A DNA stretch of 64,000 bases from Zeus faber (GCA_960531495.1 OY482861.1:1116001-1180000); one strand, 5' to 3'; shown: positions 21,575 to 37,216, numbered from the stretch's first letter. The notes: generated from the letters alone by a model not told the origin. Numbers and translations: made by a program.

Positions 21575-24500
21575 ATGTATTTTTCGAGTTATGATAATTT
21601 TCATCAATGTCTACACGTGGGAAAAAACGCATTTTCAGTCGATTTAAACGTCGATTTGGCGGAACGGTTAAACGCTTCAGTCATTACTCTATGTGACAGT
21701 GTCAGTCAGTTTAAATACAATGATGAACTAGTATGTGCTGCTAAAGTCTTGTTTGTCAACCAGTTTTAGGCCCATATAAAATGTATTTTTCGAGTTCAGA
21801 TAATTTTCATCAAAGTCTACACGTGGGAAAAAACGCATTTTCAGTCGATTTAAACGTCGATTTGGCGGAACGGTTAAACACTTCAGTCATTACTCTATGT
21901 GACAGTGTCAGACAGTTTAAATACAATGATAAACTAGTATGTGCTGCTAAAGTCTTGTTTGTCAACCAGTTTTAGGCCCAAATAAAATGTATTTTTCGAG
22001 TTCTGATAATTTTCCGAACTTTGGACCGTTTGCTGTCTAGCTGAATTAGAGAAACACCGAACCATTGTCTCTTTGTTGGTGAATGATTCAGAATGCTGCA
22101 GTACACCATATAACTTTAATTAATATGAGGAACAATTATTTTGCTTCTTAAGTCTTTCTCAAAGACAGTTTAAATACAATGATAAACTAGTATGTGCTGC
22201 TAAAGTGTTGTTTGTCAACCAGTTTTAGGCCCATATAAAATGTATTTTTCGAGTTATGATAATTTTCATCAAAGTCTACACATGTGGGAAAAAACGCATT
22301 TTCAGCCGATTTAAACGTCGAAAAGGCGGATCGGTTAAACGCTTCAGCCATTACTCTGTGACAGTGTCAGACAGTTTAAATACAATGATAAACTAGTATG
22401 TGCTACTAAAGTCTTGTTTGTCAACCAGTTTTAGGCCCATATAAAATGTATTTTTCGAGTTCTGATAATTTTCATCAAAGTCTACACGTGGGAAAAAACG
22501 CATTTTCAGCCGATTTTAACGTCGATTTGGCGGAACGGTTAAACGCTTCAGTCATTACTCTATGTGACAGTGTCAGACAGTTTAAATACAATGATAAACT
22601 AGTATGTGCTGCTAAAGTGTTGTTTGCCAACCAGTTTTAGGCCCATATAAAATGTATTTTTCGAGTTATGATCATTTTCCGAACTTTGGACCGTTTGCTG
22701 TCTAGCTGAATTAGAGAAACACCGAACCATTGTCTCTTTGTAGGCGCATGATTCAGAATACTGCAGTACAGCATAGAAATTTAATTAATATGATGAACTA
22801 TTATGTGCTTCTTAAGTTTTTCTCACAGAGTTCTAGGCCCATCTAACATGTATTTGTGGAGTTATGATCATTTTCAGAACTTTGGACGATTTGCTGTCGA
22901 GCTGAATTAGAGAAACACCGAACCATTGTCTCTTTGTAGGTGAATGATTCAGAATGCTGCAGTACACCATATAACTTTAATTAATATGAGGAACAATTAT
23001 TTTGCTTCTTAAGTCTTTCTCAAAGACAGTTTAAATACAATGATGAACTAGTATGTGCTGCTTATGTCTTGTTTGTCAACCAGTTTTAGGCCCATATAAA
23101 ATGTATTTTTCGAGTTCTGATAATTTTCATCAAAGTCTACACATGTGGGAAAAAATGCATTTTCAGCTGATTTTAACGTCGATTTGGTGGAACGGTTAAA
23201 CGCTTCAGTCATTACTCTATGTGACAGTGTCAGACAGTTTAAATACAATGATCAACTAGTATGTGCTGCTAAAGTGTTGTTTGTCAAACAGTTTTAGGCC
23301 CATATAAAATCTATTTTTCGAGGTATGATAATTTTCATCAAAGTCTACACGTGGGAAAAAACGCATTTTCAGCCGATTTTAACGTCGATTTGGCGGAACG
23401 GTTAAACGCTTCAGTCATTACTCTATGTGACAGTGTCAGACAGTTTAAATACAATGATAAACTAGTATGTGCTGCTAAAGTGTTGTTTGTCAAACAGTTT
23501 TAGGTCCATATAAAATGTATTTTTCGAGTTATGATCATTTTCAGAACTTTGGACGATTTGCTGTCTAGCTGAATTAGAGAAACACCGAACAATTGTCTCT
23601 TTGTAGGTGCATGATTTTGAATGCTGCAGTACACCATATAACTTAAATTAATATGAGGAACAATTATGTGCTTCTTAAGTCTTTCTCAAAGACAGTTTAA
23701 ATGCAATGATAAACTAGTATGTGCAGCTAAAGTCTTGTTTGTCAACCAGTTTTAGGCCCATATAAAATGTATTTTTCGAGTTATGATAATTTTCATCAAT
23801 GTCTACACGTGGGAAAAAACGCATTTTCAGTCGATTTAAACGTCGATTTGGCGGAACGGTTAAACGCTTCAGTCATTACTCTATGTGACAGTGTCAGTCA
23901 GTTTAAATACAATGATGAACTAGTATGTGCTGCTAAAGTCTTGTTTGTCAACCAGTTTTAGGCCCATATAAAATGTATTTTTCGAGTTCAGATAATTTTC
24001 ATCAAAGTCTACACGTGGGAAAAAACGCATTTTCAGTCGATTTAAACGTCGATTTGGCGGAACGGTTAAACACTTCAGTCATTACTCTATGTGACAGTGT
24101 CAGACAGTTTAAATACAATGATAAACTAGTATGTGCTGCTAAAGTCTTGTTTGTCAACCAGTTTTAGGCCCAAATAAAATGTATTTTTCGAGTTCTGATA
24201 ATTTTCCGAACTTTGGACCGTTTGCTGTCTAGCTGAATTAGAGAAACACCGAACCATTGTCTCTTTGTTGGTGAATGATTCAGAATGCTGCAGTACACCA
24301 TATAACTTTAATTAATATGAGGAACAATTATTTTGCTTCTTAAGTCTTTCTCAAAGACAGTTTAAATACAATGATAAACTAGTATGTGCTGCTAAAGTGT
24401 TGTTTGTCAACCAATTTTAGGCCCATATAAAATGTATTTTTCGAGTTATGATAATTTTCATCAAAGTCTACACATGTGGGAAAAAACGCATTTTCAGCCG

Positions 24501-25956
24501 ATTTAAACGTCGAAAAGGCGGATCGGTTAAACGCTTCAGCCATTACTCTGTGACAGTGTCAGACAGTTTAAATACAATGATAAACTAGTATGTGCTACTA
24601 ATGTCTTGTTTGTCATCCAGTTTTAGGCCCATATAAAATGTATTTTTCGAGTTCTGATAATTTTCATCAAAGTCTACACGTGGGAAAAAACGCATTTTCA
24701 GCCGATTTTAACGTCGATTTGGCGGAACGGTTAAACGCTTCAGTCATTACTCTATGTGACAGTGTCAGACAGTTTAAATACAATGATAAACTAGTATGTG
24801 CTGCTAAAGTGTTGTTTGCCAACCAGTTTTAGGCCCATATAAAATGTATTTTTCGAGTTATGATCATTTTCCGAACTTTGGACCGTTTGCTGTCTAGCTG
24901 AATTAGAGAAACACCGAACCATTGTCTCTTTGTAGGCGCATGATTCAGAATACTGCAGTACAGCATAGAAATTTAATTAATATGATGAACTATTATGTAC
25001 TTCTTAAGTTTTTCTCACAGAGTTCTAGGCCCATCTAACATGTATTTGTGGAGTTATGATCATTTTCAGAACTTTGGACGATTTGCTGTCGAGCTGAATT
25101 AGAGAAACACCGAACCATTGTCTCTTTGTAGGTGAATGATTCAGAATGCTGCAGTACACCATATAACTTTAATTAATATGAGGAACAATTATTTTGCTTC
25201 TTAAGTCTTTCTCAAAGACAGTTTAAATACAATGATGAACTAGTATGTGCTGCTTATGTCTTGTTTGTCAACCAGTTTTAGGCCCATATAAAATGTATTT
25301 TTCGAGTTCTGATAATTTTCATCAAAGTCTACACGTGGGAAAAAATGCATTTTCAGCTGATTTTAACGTCGATTTGGTGGAACGGTTAAACGCTTCAGTC
25401 ATTACTCTATGTGACAGTGTCAGACAGTTTAAATACAATGATCAACTAGTATGTGCTGCTAAAGTGTTGTTTGTCAAACAGTTTTAGGCCCATATAAAAT
25501 GTATTTTTCGAGTTATGATAATTTTCATCAAAGTCTACACGTGGGAAAAAACGCATTTTCAGCCGATTTTAACGTCGATTTGGCGGAACGGTTAAACGCT
25601 TCAGTCATTACTCTATGTGACAGTGTCAGACAGTTTAAATACAATGATAAACTAGTATGTGCTGCTAAAGTGTTGTTTGTCAAACAGTTTTAGGTCCATA
25701 TAAAATGTATTTTTCGAGTTATGATCATTTTCAGAACTTTGGACGATTTGCTGTCTAGCTGAATTAGAGAAACACCGAACAATTGTCTCTTTGTAGGTGC
25801 ATGATTTTGAATGCTGCAGTACACCATATAACTTTAATTAATATGAGGAACAATTATGTGCTTCTTAAGTCTTTCTCAAATACAGTTTAAATACAATGAT
25901 AAACTAGTATGTGCAGCTAAAGTCTTGTTTGTCAACCAGTTTTAGGCCCATATAAA
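21575..25956 (+). repeat. Two copies of an about 2.19-kb higher-order repeat
   Basis: 21575-23766 and 23767-25956 have the same monomer order and near-identical sequence; the second starts 2192 bp after the first and a following block starts at 25957. The size equals about three A-A-H trimers plus one pure B. Confidence 0.8.
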
Positions 25957-28900
25957 ATGTATTTTTCGAGTTATGATAATTTTCATCAATGTCTACACGT
26001 GGGAAAAAACGCATTTTCAGTCGATTTAAACGTCGATTTGGCGGAACGGTTAAACGCTTCAGTCATTACTCTATGTGACAGTGTCAGTCAGTTTAAATAC
26101 AATGATGAACTAGTATGTGCTGCTAAAGTCTTGTTTGTCAACCAGTTTTAGGCCCATATAAAATGTATTTTTCGAGTTCAGATAATTTTCATCAAAGTCT
26201 ACACGTGGGAAAAAACGCATTTTCAGTCGATTTAAACGTCGATTTGGCGGAACGGTTAAACACTTCAGTCATTACTCTATGTGACAACGTCAGACAGTTT
26301 AAATACAATGATAAACTAGTATGTGCTGCTAAAGTCTTGTTTGTCAACCAGTTTTAGGCCCAAATAAAATGTATTTTTCGAGTTCTGATAATTTCCCGAA
26401 CTTTGGACCGTTTGCTGTCTAGCTGAATTAGAGAAACACCGAACCATTGTCTCTTTGTTGGTGAATGATTCAGAATGCTGCAGTACACCATATAACTTTA
26501 ATTAATATGAGGAACAATTATTTTGCTTCTTAAGTCTTTCTCAAAGACAGTTTAAATACAATGATAAACTAGTATGTGCTGCTAAAGTGTTGTTTGTCAA
26601 CCAGTTTTAGGCCCATATAAAATGTATTTTTCGAGTTATGATAATTTTCATCAAAGTCTACACATGTGGGAAAAAACGCATTTTCAGCCGATTTAAACGT
26701 CGAAAAGGCGGATCGGTTAAACGCTTCAGCCATTACTCTGTGACAGTGTCAGACAGTTTAAATACAATGATAAACTAGTATGTGCTACTAAAGTCTTGTT
26801 TGTCAACCAGTTTTAGGCCCATATAAAATGTATTTTTCGAGTTCTGATAATTTTCATCAAAGTCTACACGTGGGAAAAAACGCATTTTCAGCCGATTTTA
26901 ACGTCGATTTGGCGGAACGGTTAAACGCTTCAGTCATTACTCTATGTGACAGTGTCAGACAGTTTAAATACAATGATAAACTAGTATGTGCTGCTAAAGT
27001 GTTGTTTGCCAACCAGTTTTAGGCCCATATAAAATGTATTTTTCGAGTTATGATCATTTTCCGAACTTTGGACCGTTTGCTGTCTAGCTGAATTAGAGAA
27101 ACACCGATCCATTGTCTCTTTGTAGGCGCATGATTCAGAATACTGCAGTACAGCATAGAAATGTAATTAATATGATGAACTATTATGTGCTTCTTAAGTT
27201 TTTCTCACAGAGTTCTAGGCCCATCTAACATGTATTTGTGGAGTTATGATCATTTTCAGAACTTTGGACGATTTGCTGTCGAGCTGAATTAGAGAAACAC
27301 CGAACCATTGTCTCTTTGTAGGTGAATGATTCAGAATGCTGCAGTACACCATATAACTTTAATTAATATGAGGAACAATTATTTTGCTTCTTAAGTCTTT
27401 CTCAAAGACAGTTTAAATACAATGATGAACTAGTATGTGCTGCTTATGTCTTGTTTGTCAACCAGTTTTAGGCCCATATAAAATGTATTTTTCGAGTTCT
27501 GATAATTTTCATCAAAGTCTACACATGTGGGAAAAAATGCATTTTCAGCTGATTTTAACGTCGATTTGGTGGAACGGTTAAACGCTTCAGTCATTACTCT
27601 ATGTGACAGTGTCAGACAGTTTAAATACAATGATCAACTAGTATGTGCTGCTAAAGTGTTGTTTGTCAAACAGTTTTAGGCCCATATAAAATGTATTTTT
27701 CGAGTTATGATCATTTTCCGAACTTTGGACCGTTTGCTGTCTAGCTGAATTAGAGAAACACCGAACCATTGTCTCTTTGTAGGCGCATGATTTAGAATGC
27801 TGCAGTACACCATATAACTTTAATGAATATGAGGAACTATTATGTGCTTCTTAAGTCTTTCTCAAAGACAGTCTAAATACAATGATAAACTAGTATGTGC
27901 TGCCATAGTGTTGTTTGTCAACCAGTTTTAGGCCCATATAAAATGTATTTTTCGAGTTCTGATAATTTTCATCAAAGTCTACACGTGGGAAAAAACGCAT
28001 TTTCAGCCGATTTTAACGTCGATTTGGCGGAACGGTTAAACTCTTCAGTCATTACTCTATGTGACAGTGTCAGACAGTTTAAATACAATGATAAACTAGT
28101 ATGTGCTGCTAAAGTGTTGTATGTCAAACAGTTTTAGGTCCATATAAAATGTATTTTTCGAGTTATGATCATTTTCAGAACTTTGGACGATTTGCTGTCT
28201 AGCTGAATTAGAGAAACACCGAACAATTGTCTCTTTGTAGGTGCATGATTTAGAATGCTGCAGTACACCATATAACTTTAATTAATATGAGGAACAATTA
28301 TGTGCTTCTTAAGTCTTTCTCAAAGACAGTTTAAATACAATGATAAACTAGTATGTGCAGCTAAAGTCTTGTTTGTCAACCAGTTTTAGGCCCATATAAA
28401 ATGTATTTTTCGAGTTATGATAATTTTCATCAATGTCTACACGTGGGAAAAAACGCATTTTCAGTCGATTTAAACGTCGATTTGGCGGAACGGTTAAACG
28501 CTTCAGTCATTACTCTATGTGACAGTGTCAGACAGTTTAAATACAATGATAAACTAGTATGTGCTGCTAAAGTGTTGTTTGTCAGCCAGTTTTAGGCCCT
28601 TATAAAATGTATTTTTCGAGTTATGATCATTTTCAGAACTTTGGACGATTTGCTGTCGAGCTGAATTAGAGAAACACCGAACCATTGTCTCTTTGTAGGT
28701 GAATGATTCAGAATGCTGCAGTACAGCATAGAAATTTAATTAATATGATGAACTATTATGTGCTTCTTAAGTGTTTCTCACAGAGTTCTAGGCCCATCTA
28801 ACATGTATTTGTGGAGTTATGATCATATTCAGAACTTTGGACGATTTGCTGTCTAGCTGAATTAGAGAAACACCGAACAATTGTTTCTTTGTAGGTGCAT

Positions 28901-29249
28901 GATTCAGTATACTGCAGTACAGCATAGAAATTTAATTAATATGATGAACTATTATGTGCTTCTTAAGTGTTTCTCACAGAGTTCTAGGCCCATCTAACAT
29001 GTATTTGTGGAGTTATGATCATATTCAGATCTTTGGACGATTTGCTGTCGAGCTGAATTAGAGAAACACCGAACCATTGTCTCTTTGTAGGTGAATGATT
29101 CAGAATGCTGCAGTACACCATATAACTTTAATTAATATGAGGAACAATTATTTTGCTTCTTAAGTCTTTCTCAAAGACAGTTTAAATACAATGATAAACT
29201 AGTATGTGCAGCTAAAGTCTTGTTTGTCAACCAGTTTTAGGCCCATATA

Positions 29250-32200
29250 AAATGTATTTTTCGAGTTATGATCATTTTCCGAACTTTGGACCGTTTGCTG
29301 TCTAGCTGAATTAGAGAAACACCGAACCATTATCTCTTTGTAGGCGCATGATTTAGAATGCTGCAGTACACCATATAACTTTAATGAATATGAGGAACTA
29401 TTATGTGCTTCTTAAGTCTTTCTCAAAGACAGTTTAAATACAATGATAAACTAGTATGTGCTGCTAAAGTCTTGTTTGTCAACCAGTTTTAGGCCCATAT
29501 AAAATGTATTTTTCGAGTTCTGATAATTTTCATCAAAGTCTACACATGTGGGAAAAAACGCATTTTCAGTCGATTTAAACGTCGAAAAGGCGAATCGGTT
29601 AAACGCTTCAGTCATTACTCCATGTGACAGTGTCAGACAGTTTAAATACAATGATGAACTAGTATGTGCTGCTAAAGTGTTGTTTGTCAACCAGTTTTAG
29701 GCCCATATAAAATGTATTTTTCGAGTTCTGATAATTTTCATCAAAGTCTACACGTGGGAAAAAACGCATTTTCAGCCGATTTTAACGTCGCATGGCGGAA
29801 CGGTTAAACGCTTCAGTCATTACTCTATGTGACAGTGTCAGACAGTTTAAATACAATGATCAACTAGTATGTGCTGCTAAAGTGTTGTTTGTCAAACAGT
29901 TTTAGGTCCATATAAAATGTATTTTTCGAGTTATGATCATTTTCAGAACTTTGGACGATTTGCTGTCTAGCTGAATTAGAGAAACACCGAACAATTGTCT
30001 CTTTGTAGGTGCATGATTTTGATGCTGCAGTACACCATATAACTTTAATTAATATGAGGAACAATTATGTGCTTCTTAAGTCTTTCTCAAAGACAGTTTA
30101 AATACAATGATAAACTAGTATGTGCAGCTAAAGTCTTGTTTGTCAACCAGTTTTAGGCCCATATAAAATGTATTTTTCGAGTTATGATAATTTTCATCAA
30201 TGTCTACACGTGGGAAAAAACGCATTTTCAGTCGATTTAAACGTCGATTTGGCGGAACGGTTAAACGCTTCAGTCATTACTCTATGTGACAGTGTCAGTC
30301 AGTTTAAATACAATGATGAACTAGTATGTGCTGCTAAAGTCTTGTTTGTCAACCAGTTTTAGGCCCATATAAAATGTACTTTTCGAGTTCAGATAATTTT
30401 CATCAAAGTCTACACGTGGGAAAAAACGCATTTTCAGTCGATTTAAACGTCGATTTGGCGGAACGGTTAAACACTTCAGTCATTACTCTATGTGACAGTG
30501 TCAGACAGTTTAAATACAATGATAAACTAGTATGTGCTGCTAAAGTCTTGTTTGTCAACCAGTTTTAGGCCCAAATAAAATGTATTTTTCGAGTTCTGAT
30601 AATTTTCATCAAAGTCTACACGTGAGAAAAAACGCATTTTCAGCCGATTTAAACGTCGAAAAGGCGAATCGGTTGAACGCTTCAGTCATTACTCCTTGTG
30701 ACAGTGTCAGAAAGTGTAAATACAATGATAAACTAGTATGTGCTGCTAAAGTGTTGTTTGCCAACCAGTTTTAGGCCCATATAAAATGTATTTTTCGAGT
30801 TATGATCATTTTCCGAACTTTGGACCGTTTGCTGTCTAGCTGAATTAGAGAAACACCGAACCATTATCTCTTTGTAGGCGCATGATTTAGAATGCTGCAG
30901 TACACCATATAACTTTAATTAATATGAGGAACAATTATTTTGCTTCTTAAGTCTTTCTCAAAGACAGTTTAAATACAATGATAAACTAGTATGTGCAGCT
31001 AAAGTCTTGTTTGTCAACCAGTTTTAGGCCCATATAAAATGTATTTTTCGAGTTATGATCATTTTCCGAACTTTGGACCGTTTGCTGTCTAGCTGAATTA
31101 GAGAAACACCGAACCATTATCTCTTTGTAGGCGCATGATTTAGAATGCTGCAGTACACCATATAACTTTAATGAATATGAGGAACTATTATGTGCTTCTT
31201 AAGTCTTTCTCAAAGACAGTTTAAATACAATGATAAACTAGTATGTGCTGCTAAAGTCTTGTTTGTCAACCAGTTTTAGGCCCATATAAAATGTATTTTT
31301 CGAGTTCTGATAATTTTCATCAAAGTCTACACATGTGGGAAAAAAGGCATTTTCAGTCGATTTAAACGTCGAAAAGGCGAATCGGTTAAACGCTTCAGTC
31401 ATTACTCCATGTGACAGTGTCAGACAGTTTAAATACAATGATGAACTAGTATGTGCTGCTAAAGTGTTGTTTGTCAACCAGTTTTAGGCCCATATAAAAT
31501 GTATTTTTCGAGTTCTGATAATTTTCATCAAAGTCTACACGTGGGAAAAAACGCATTTTCAGCCGATTTTAACGTCGATTTGGCGGAACGGTTAAACGCT
31601 TCAGTCATTACTCTATGTGACAGTGTCAGACAGTTTAAATACAATGATCAACTAGTATGTGCTGCTAAAGTGTTGTTTGTCAAACAGTTTTAGGTCCATA
31701 TAAAATGTATTTTTCGAGTTATGATCATTTTCAGAACTTTGGACGATTTGCTGTCTAGCTGAATTAGAGAAACACCGAACAATTGTCTCTCTGTAGGTGC
31801 ATGATTTTGATGCTGCAGTACACCATATAACTTTAATTAATATGAGGAACAATTATGTGCTTCTTAAGTCTTTCTCAAAGACAGTTTAAATACAATGATA
31901 AACTAGTATGTGCAGCTAAAGTCTTGTTTGTCAACCAGTTTTAGGCCCATATAAAATGTATTTTTCGAGTTATGATAATTTTCATCAATGTCTACACGTG
32001 GGAAAAAACGCATTTTCAGTCGATTTAAACGTCGATTTGGCGGAACGGTTAAACGCTTCAGTCATTACTCTATGTGACAGTGTCAGTCAGTTTAAATACA
32101 ATGATGAACTAGTATGTGCTGCTAAAGTCTTGTTTGTCAACCAGTTTTAGGCCCATATAAAATGTACTTTTCGAGTTCAGATAATTTTCATCAAAGTCTA

Positions 32201-32830
32201 CACGTGGGAAAAAACGCATTTTCAGTCGATTTAAACGTCGATTTGGCGGAACGGTTAAACACTTCAGTCATTACTCTATGTGACAGTGTCAGACAGTTTA
32301 AATACAATGATAAACTAGTATGTGCTGCTAAAGTCTTGTTTGTCAACCAGTTTTAGGCCCAAATAAAATGTATTTTTCGAGTTCTGATAATTTTCATCAA
32401 AGTCTACACGTGAGAAAAAACGCATTTTCAGCCGATTTAAACGTCGAAAAGGCGAATCGGTTGAACGCTTCAGTCATTACTCCTTGTGACAGTGTCAGAA
32501 AGTGTAAATACAATGATAAACTAGTATGTGCTGCTAAAGTGTTGTTTGCCAACCAGTTTTAGGCCCATATAAAATGTATTTTTCGAGTTATGATCATTTT
32601 CCGAACTTTGGACCGTTTGCTGTCTAGCTGAATTAGAGAAACACCGAACCATTGTCTCTTTGTAGGCGCATGATTTAGAATGCTGCAGTACACCATATAA
32701 CTTTAATGAATATGAGGAACTATTATGTGCTTCTTAAGTCTTTCTCAAAGACAGTTTAAATACAATGATAAACTAGTATGTGCTGCTAAAGTGTTGTTTG
32801 CCAACCAGTTTTAGGCCCATATAAAATGTA
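29250..32830 (+). repeat. Tandem duplication of a 1788-bp block
   Basis: Private variants recur exactly 1787-1788 bp apart: TGTACTTTTCGAG (30374 and 32162), GATTTTGATGCTGC (about 30014 and 31802), and ACTCCTTGTGACAG in the A unit that follows. The outer limits are approximate. Confidence 0.75.
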
Positions 32831-33491
32831 TTTTTCGAGTTCTGATCATTTTCATCAAAGTCTACACATGTGGGAAAAAATGCATTTTAAGCCGATTTTA
32901 ACGTCGATTTGGTGGAACGGTTAAACGCTTCAGTCATTACTCTATGTGACAGTGTCAGACAGTTTAAATACAATGATCAACTAGTATGTGCTGCTAAAGT
33001 GTTGTTTGTCAAACAGTTTTAGGCCCATATAAAATGTATTTTTCGAGTTCTGATAATTTTCATCAAAGTCTACGCGTGGGAAAAAACGCATTTTCAGCCG
33101 ATTTTAACGTCGATTTGGCGGAACGGTTAAACGCTTCAGTCATTACTCTATGTGACAGTGTCAGACAGTTTAAATACAATGATAAACTAGTATGTGCTGC
33201 TAAAGTGTTGTTTGTCAAACAGTTTTAGGTCCATATAAAATGTATTTTTCGAGTTATGATCATTTTCAGAACTTTGGACGATTTGCTGTCTAGCTGAATT
33301 AGAGAAACACCGAACAATTGTCTCTTTGTAGGTGCATGATTTTGAATGCTGCAGTACACCATATAACTTTAATTAATATGAGGAACAATTATGTGCTTCT
33401 TAAGTCTTTCTCAAAGACAGTTTAAATACAATGATAAACTAGTATGTGCAGCTAAAGTCTTGTTTGTCAACCAGTTTTAGGCCCATATAAA

Positions 33492-36400
33492 ATGTATTTT
33501 TCGAGTTATGATAATTTTCATCAATGTCTACACGTGGGAAAAAACGCATTTTCAGTCGATTTAAACGTCGATTTGGCGGAACGGTTAAACGCTTCAGTCA
33601 TTACTCTATGTGACAGTGTCAGTCAGTTTAAATACAATGATGAACTAGTATGTGCTGCTAAAGTCTTGTTTGTCAACCAGTTTTAGGCCCATATAAAATG
33701 TATTTTTCGAGTTCAGATAATTTTCATCAAAGTCTACACGTGGGAAAAAACGCATTTTCAGTCGATTTAAACGTCGATTTGGCGGAACGGTTAAACACTT
33801 CAGTCATTACTCTATGTGACAGTGTCAGACAGTTTAAATACAATGATAAACTAGTATGTGCTGCTAAAGTCTTGTTTGTCAACCAGTTTTAGGCCCAAAT
33901 AAAATGTATTTTTCGAGTTCTGATAATTTTCCGAACTTTGGACCGTTTGCTGTCTAGCTGAATTAGAGAAACACCGAACCATTGTCTCTTTGTTGGTGAA
34001 TGATTCAGAATGCTGCAGTACAGCATAGAAATTTAATTAATATGATGAACAATTATTTTGCTTCTTAAGTCTTTCTCAAAGACAGTTTAAATACAATGAT
34101 AAACTAGTATGTGCTGCTAAAGTGTTGTTTGTCAACCAGTTTTAGGCCCATATAAAATGTATTTTTCGAGTTATGATAATTTTCATCAAAGTCTACACAT
34201 GTGGGAAAAAACGCATTTTCAGCCGATTTAAACGTCGAAAAGGCGGATCGGTTAAACGCTTCAGCCATTACTCTGTGACAGTGTCAGACAGTTTAAATAC
34301 AATGATAAACTAGTATGTGCTACTAAAGTGTTGTTTGTCAAACAGTTTTAGGCCCATATAAAATGTATTTTTCGAGTTCTGATAATTTTCATCAAAGTCT
34401 ACACGTGGGAAAAAACGCATTTTCAGCCGATTTTAACGTCGATTTTGCGGAACGGTTAAACGCTTCAGTCATTACTCTATGTGACAGTGTCAGACAGTTT
34501 AAATACAATGATAAACTAGTATGTGCTGCTAAAGTGTTGTATGTCAAACAGTTTTAGGTCCATATAAAATGTATTTTTCGAGTTATGATCATTTTCAGAA
34601 CTTTGGACGATTTGCTGTCTAGCTGAATTAGAGAAAAAACCGAACAATTGTCTCTTTGTAGGTGCATGATTTTGAATGCTGCAGTACACCATATAACTTT
34701 AATTAATATGAGGAACAATTATGTGCTTCTTAAGTCTTTCTCAAAGACAGTTTAAATACAATGATAAACTAGTATGTGCAGCTAAAGTCTTGTTTGTCAA
34801 CCAGTTTTAGGCCCATATAAAATGTATTTTTCGAGTTATGATAATTTTCATCAATGTCTACACGTGGGAAAAAATGCATTTTCAGTCGATTTAAACGTCG
34901 ATTTGGCGGAACGGTTAAACGCTTCAGTCATTACTCTATGTGACAGTGTCAGTCAGTTTAAATACAATGATGAACTAGTATGTGCTGCTAAAGTCTTGTT
35001 TGTCAACCAGTTTTAGGCCCATATAAAATGTATTTTTCGAGTTCAGATAATTTTCATCAAAGTCTACACGTGGGAAAAAACGCATTTTCAGTCGATTTAA
35101 ACGTCGATTTGGCGGAACGGTTAAACACTTCAGTCATTACTCTATGTGACAGTGTCAGACAGTTTAAATACAATGATAAACTAGTATGTGCTGCTAAAGT
35201 CTTGTTTGTCAACCAGTTTTAGGCCCAAATAAAATGTATTTTTCGAGTTCTGATAATTTTCATCAAAGTCTACACGTGAGAAAAAACGCATTTTCAGCCG
35301 ATTTAAACGTCGAAAAGGCGAATCGGTTGAACGCTTCAGTCATTACTCCTTGTGACAGTGTCAGAAAGTGTAAATACAATGATAAACTAGTATGTGCTGC
35401 TAAAGTGTTGTTTGCCAACCAGTTTTAGGCCCATATAAAATGTATTTTTCGAGTTATGATCATTTTCCGAACTTTGGACCGTTTGCTGTCTAGCTGAATT
35501 AGAGAAACACCGAACCATTGTCTCTTTGTAGGCGCATGATTTAGAATGCTGCAGTACACCATATAACTTTAATGAATATGAGGAACTATTATGTGCTTCT
35601 TAAGTCTTTCTCAAAGACAGTTTAAATTAAATGATAAACTAGTATGTGCTGCTAAAGTGTTGTTTGTCAACCAGTTTTAGGCCCATATAAAATGTATTTT
35701 TCGAGTTCTGATAATTTTCATCAAAGTCTACACATGTGGGAAAAAATGCATTTTAAGCCGATTTTAACGTCGATTTGGCGGAACGGTTAAACGCTTCAGT
35801 CATTACTCTATGTGACAGTGTCAGACAGTTTAAATACAATGATAAACTAGTATGTGCTGCTAAAGTGTTGTTTGTCAAACAGTTTTAGGTCCATATAAAA
35901 TGTATTTTTCGAGTTATGATCATTTTCAGAACTTTGGACGATTTGCTGTCTAGCTGAATTAGAGAAACACCGAACAATTGTCTCTTTGTAGGTGCATGAT
36001 TTTGAATGCTGCAGTACACCATATAACTTTAATTAATATGAGGAACAATTATGTGCTTCTTAAGTCTTTCTCAAAGACAGTTTAAATACAATGATAAACT
36101 AGTATGTGCAGCTAAAGTCTTGTTTGTCAACCAGTTTTAGGCCCATATAAAATGTATTTTTCGAGTTATGATAATTTTCATCAATGTCTACACGTGGGAA
36201 AAAACGCATTTTCAGTCGATTTAAACGTCGATTTGGCGGAACGGTTAAACGCTTCAGTCATTACTCTATGTGACAGTGTCAGTCAGTTTAAATACAATGA
36301 TGAACTAGTATGTGCTGCTAAAGTCTTGTTTGTCAACCAGTTTTAGGCCCATATAAAATGTATTTTTCGAGTTCAGATAATTTTCATCAAAGTCTACACG

Positions 36401-37216
36401 TGGGAAAAAACGCATTTTCAGTCGATTTAAACGTCGATTTGGCGGAACGGTTAAACACTTCAGCCATTACTCTATGTGACAGTGTCAGACAGTTTAAATA
36501 CAATGATAAACTAGTATGTGCTGCTAAAGTCTTGTTTGTCAACCAGTTTTAGGCCCAAATAAAATGTATTTTTCGAGTTATGATCATTTTCCGAACTTTG
36601 GACCGTTTGCTGTCTAGCTGAATTAGAGAAACACCGAACCATTGTCTCTTTGTAGGCGCATGATTTTGAATGCTGCAGTACACCATATAACTTTAATTAA
36701 TATGAGGAACAATTATGTGCTTCTTAAGTCTTTCTCAAAGACAGTTTAAATACAATGATAAACTAGTATGTGCAGCTAAAGTCTTGTTTGTCAACCAGTT
36801 TTAGGCCCATATAAAATGTATTTTTCGAGTTATGATAATTTTCATCAATGTCTACACGTGGGAAAAAACGCATTTTCAGTCGATTTAAACGTCGATTTGG
36901 CGGAACGGTTAAACGCTTCAGTCATTACTCTATGTGACAGTGTCAGTCAGTTTAAATACAATGATGAACTAGTATGTGCTGCTAAAGTCTTGTTTGTCAA
37001 CCAGTTTTAGGCCCATATAAAATGTATTTTTCGAGTTCAGATAATTTTCATCAAAGTCTACACGTGGGAAAAAACGCATTTTCAGTCGATTTAAACGTCG
37101 ATTTGGCGGAACGGTTAAACACTTCAGCCATTACTCTATGTGACAGTGTCAGACAGTTTAAATACAATGATAAACTAGTATGTGCTGCTAAAGTCTTGTT
37201 TGTCAACCAGTTTTAG
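33492..37216 (+). repeat. Nested 1330-bp and 664-bp duplications
   Basis: A specific A-A pair recurs at 33492, 34822 and 36152 (1330 bp apart, two trimers) and again at 36816 (664 bp, one trimer). The last two copies share a private change, CACTTCAGCCATT instead of CACTTCAGTCATT, so the 664-bp step is the youngest. Confidence 0.75.
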
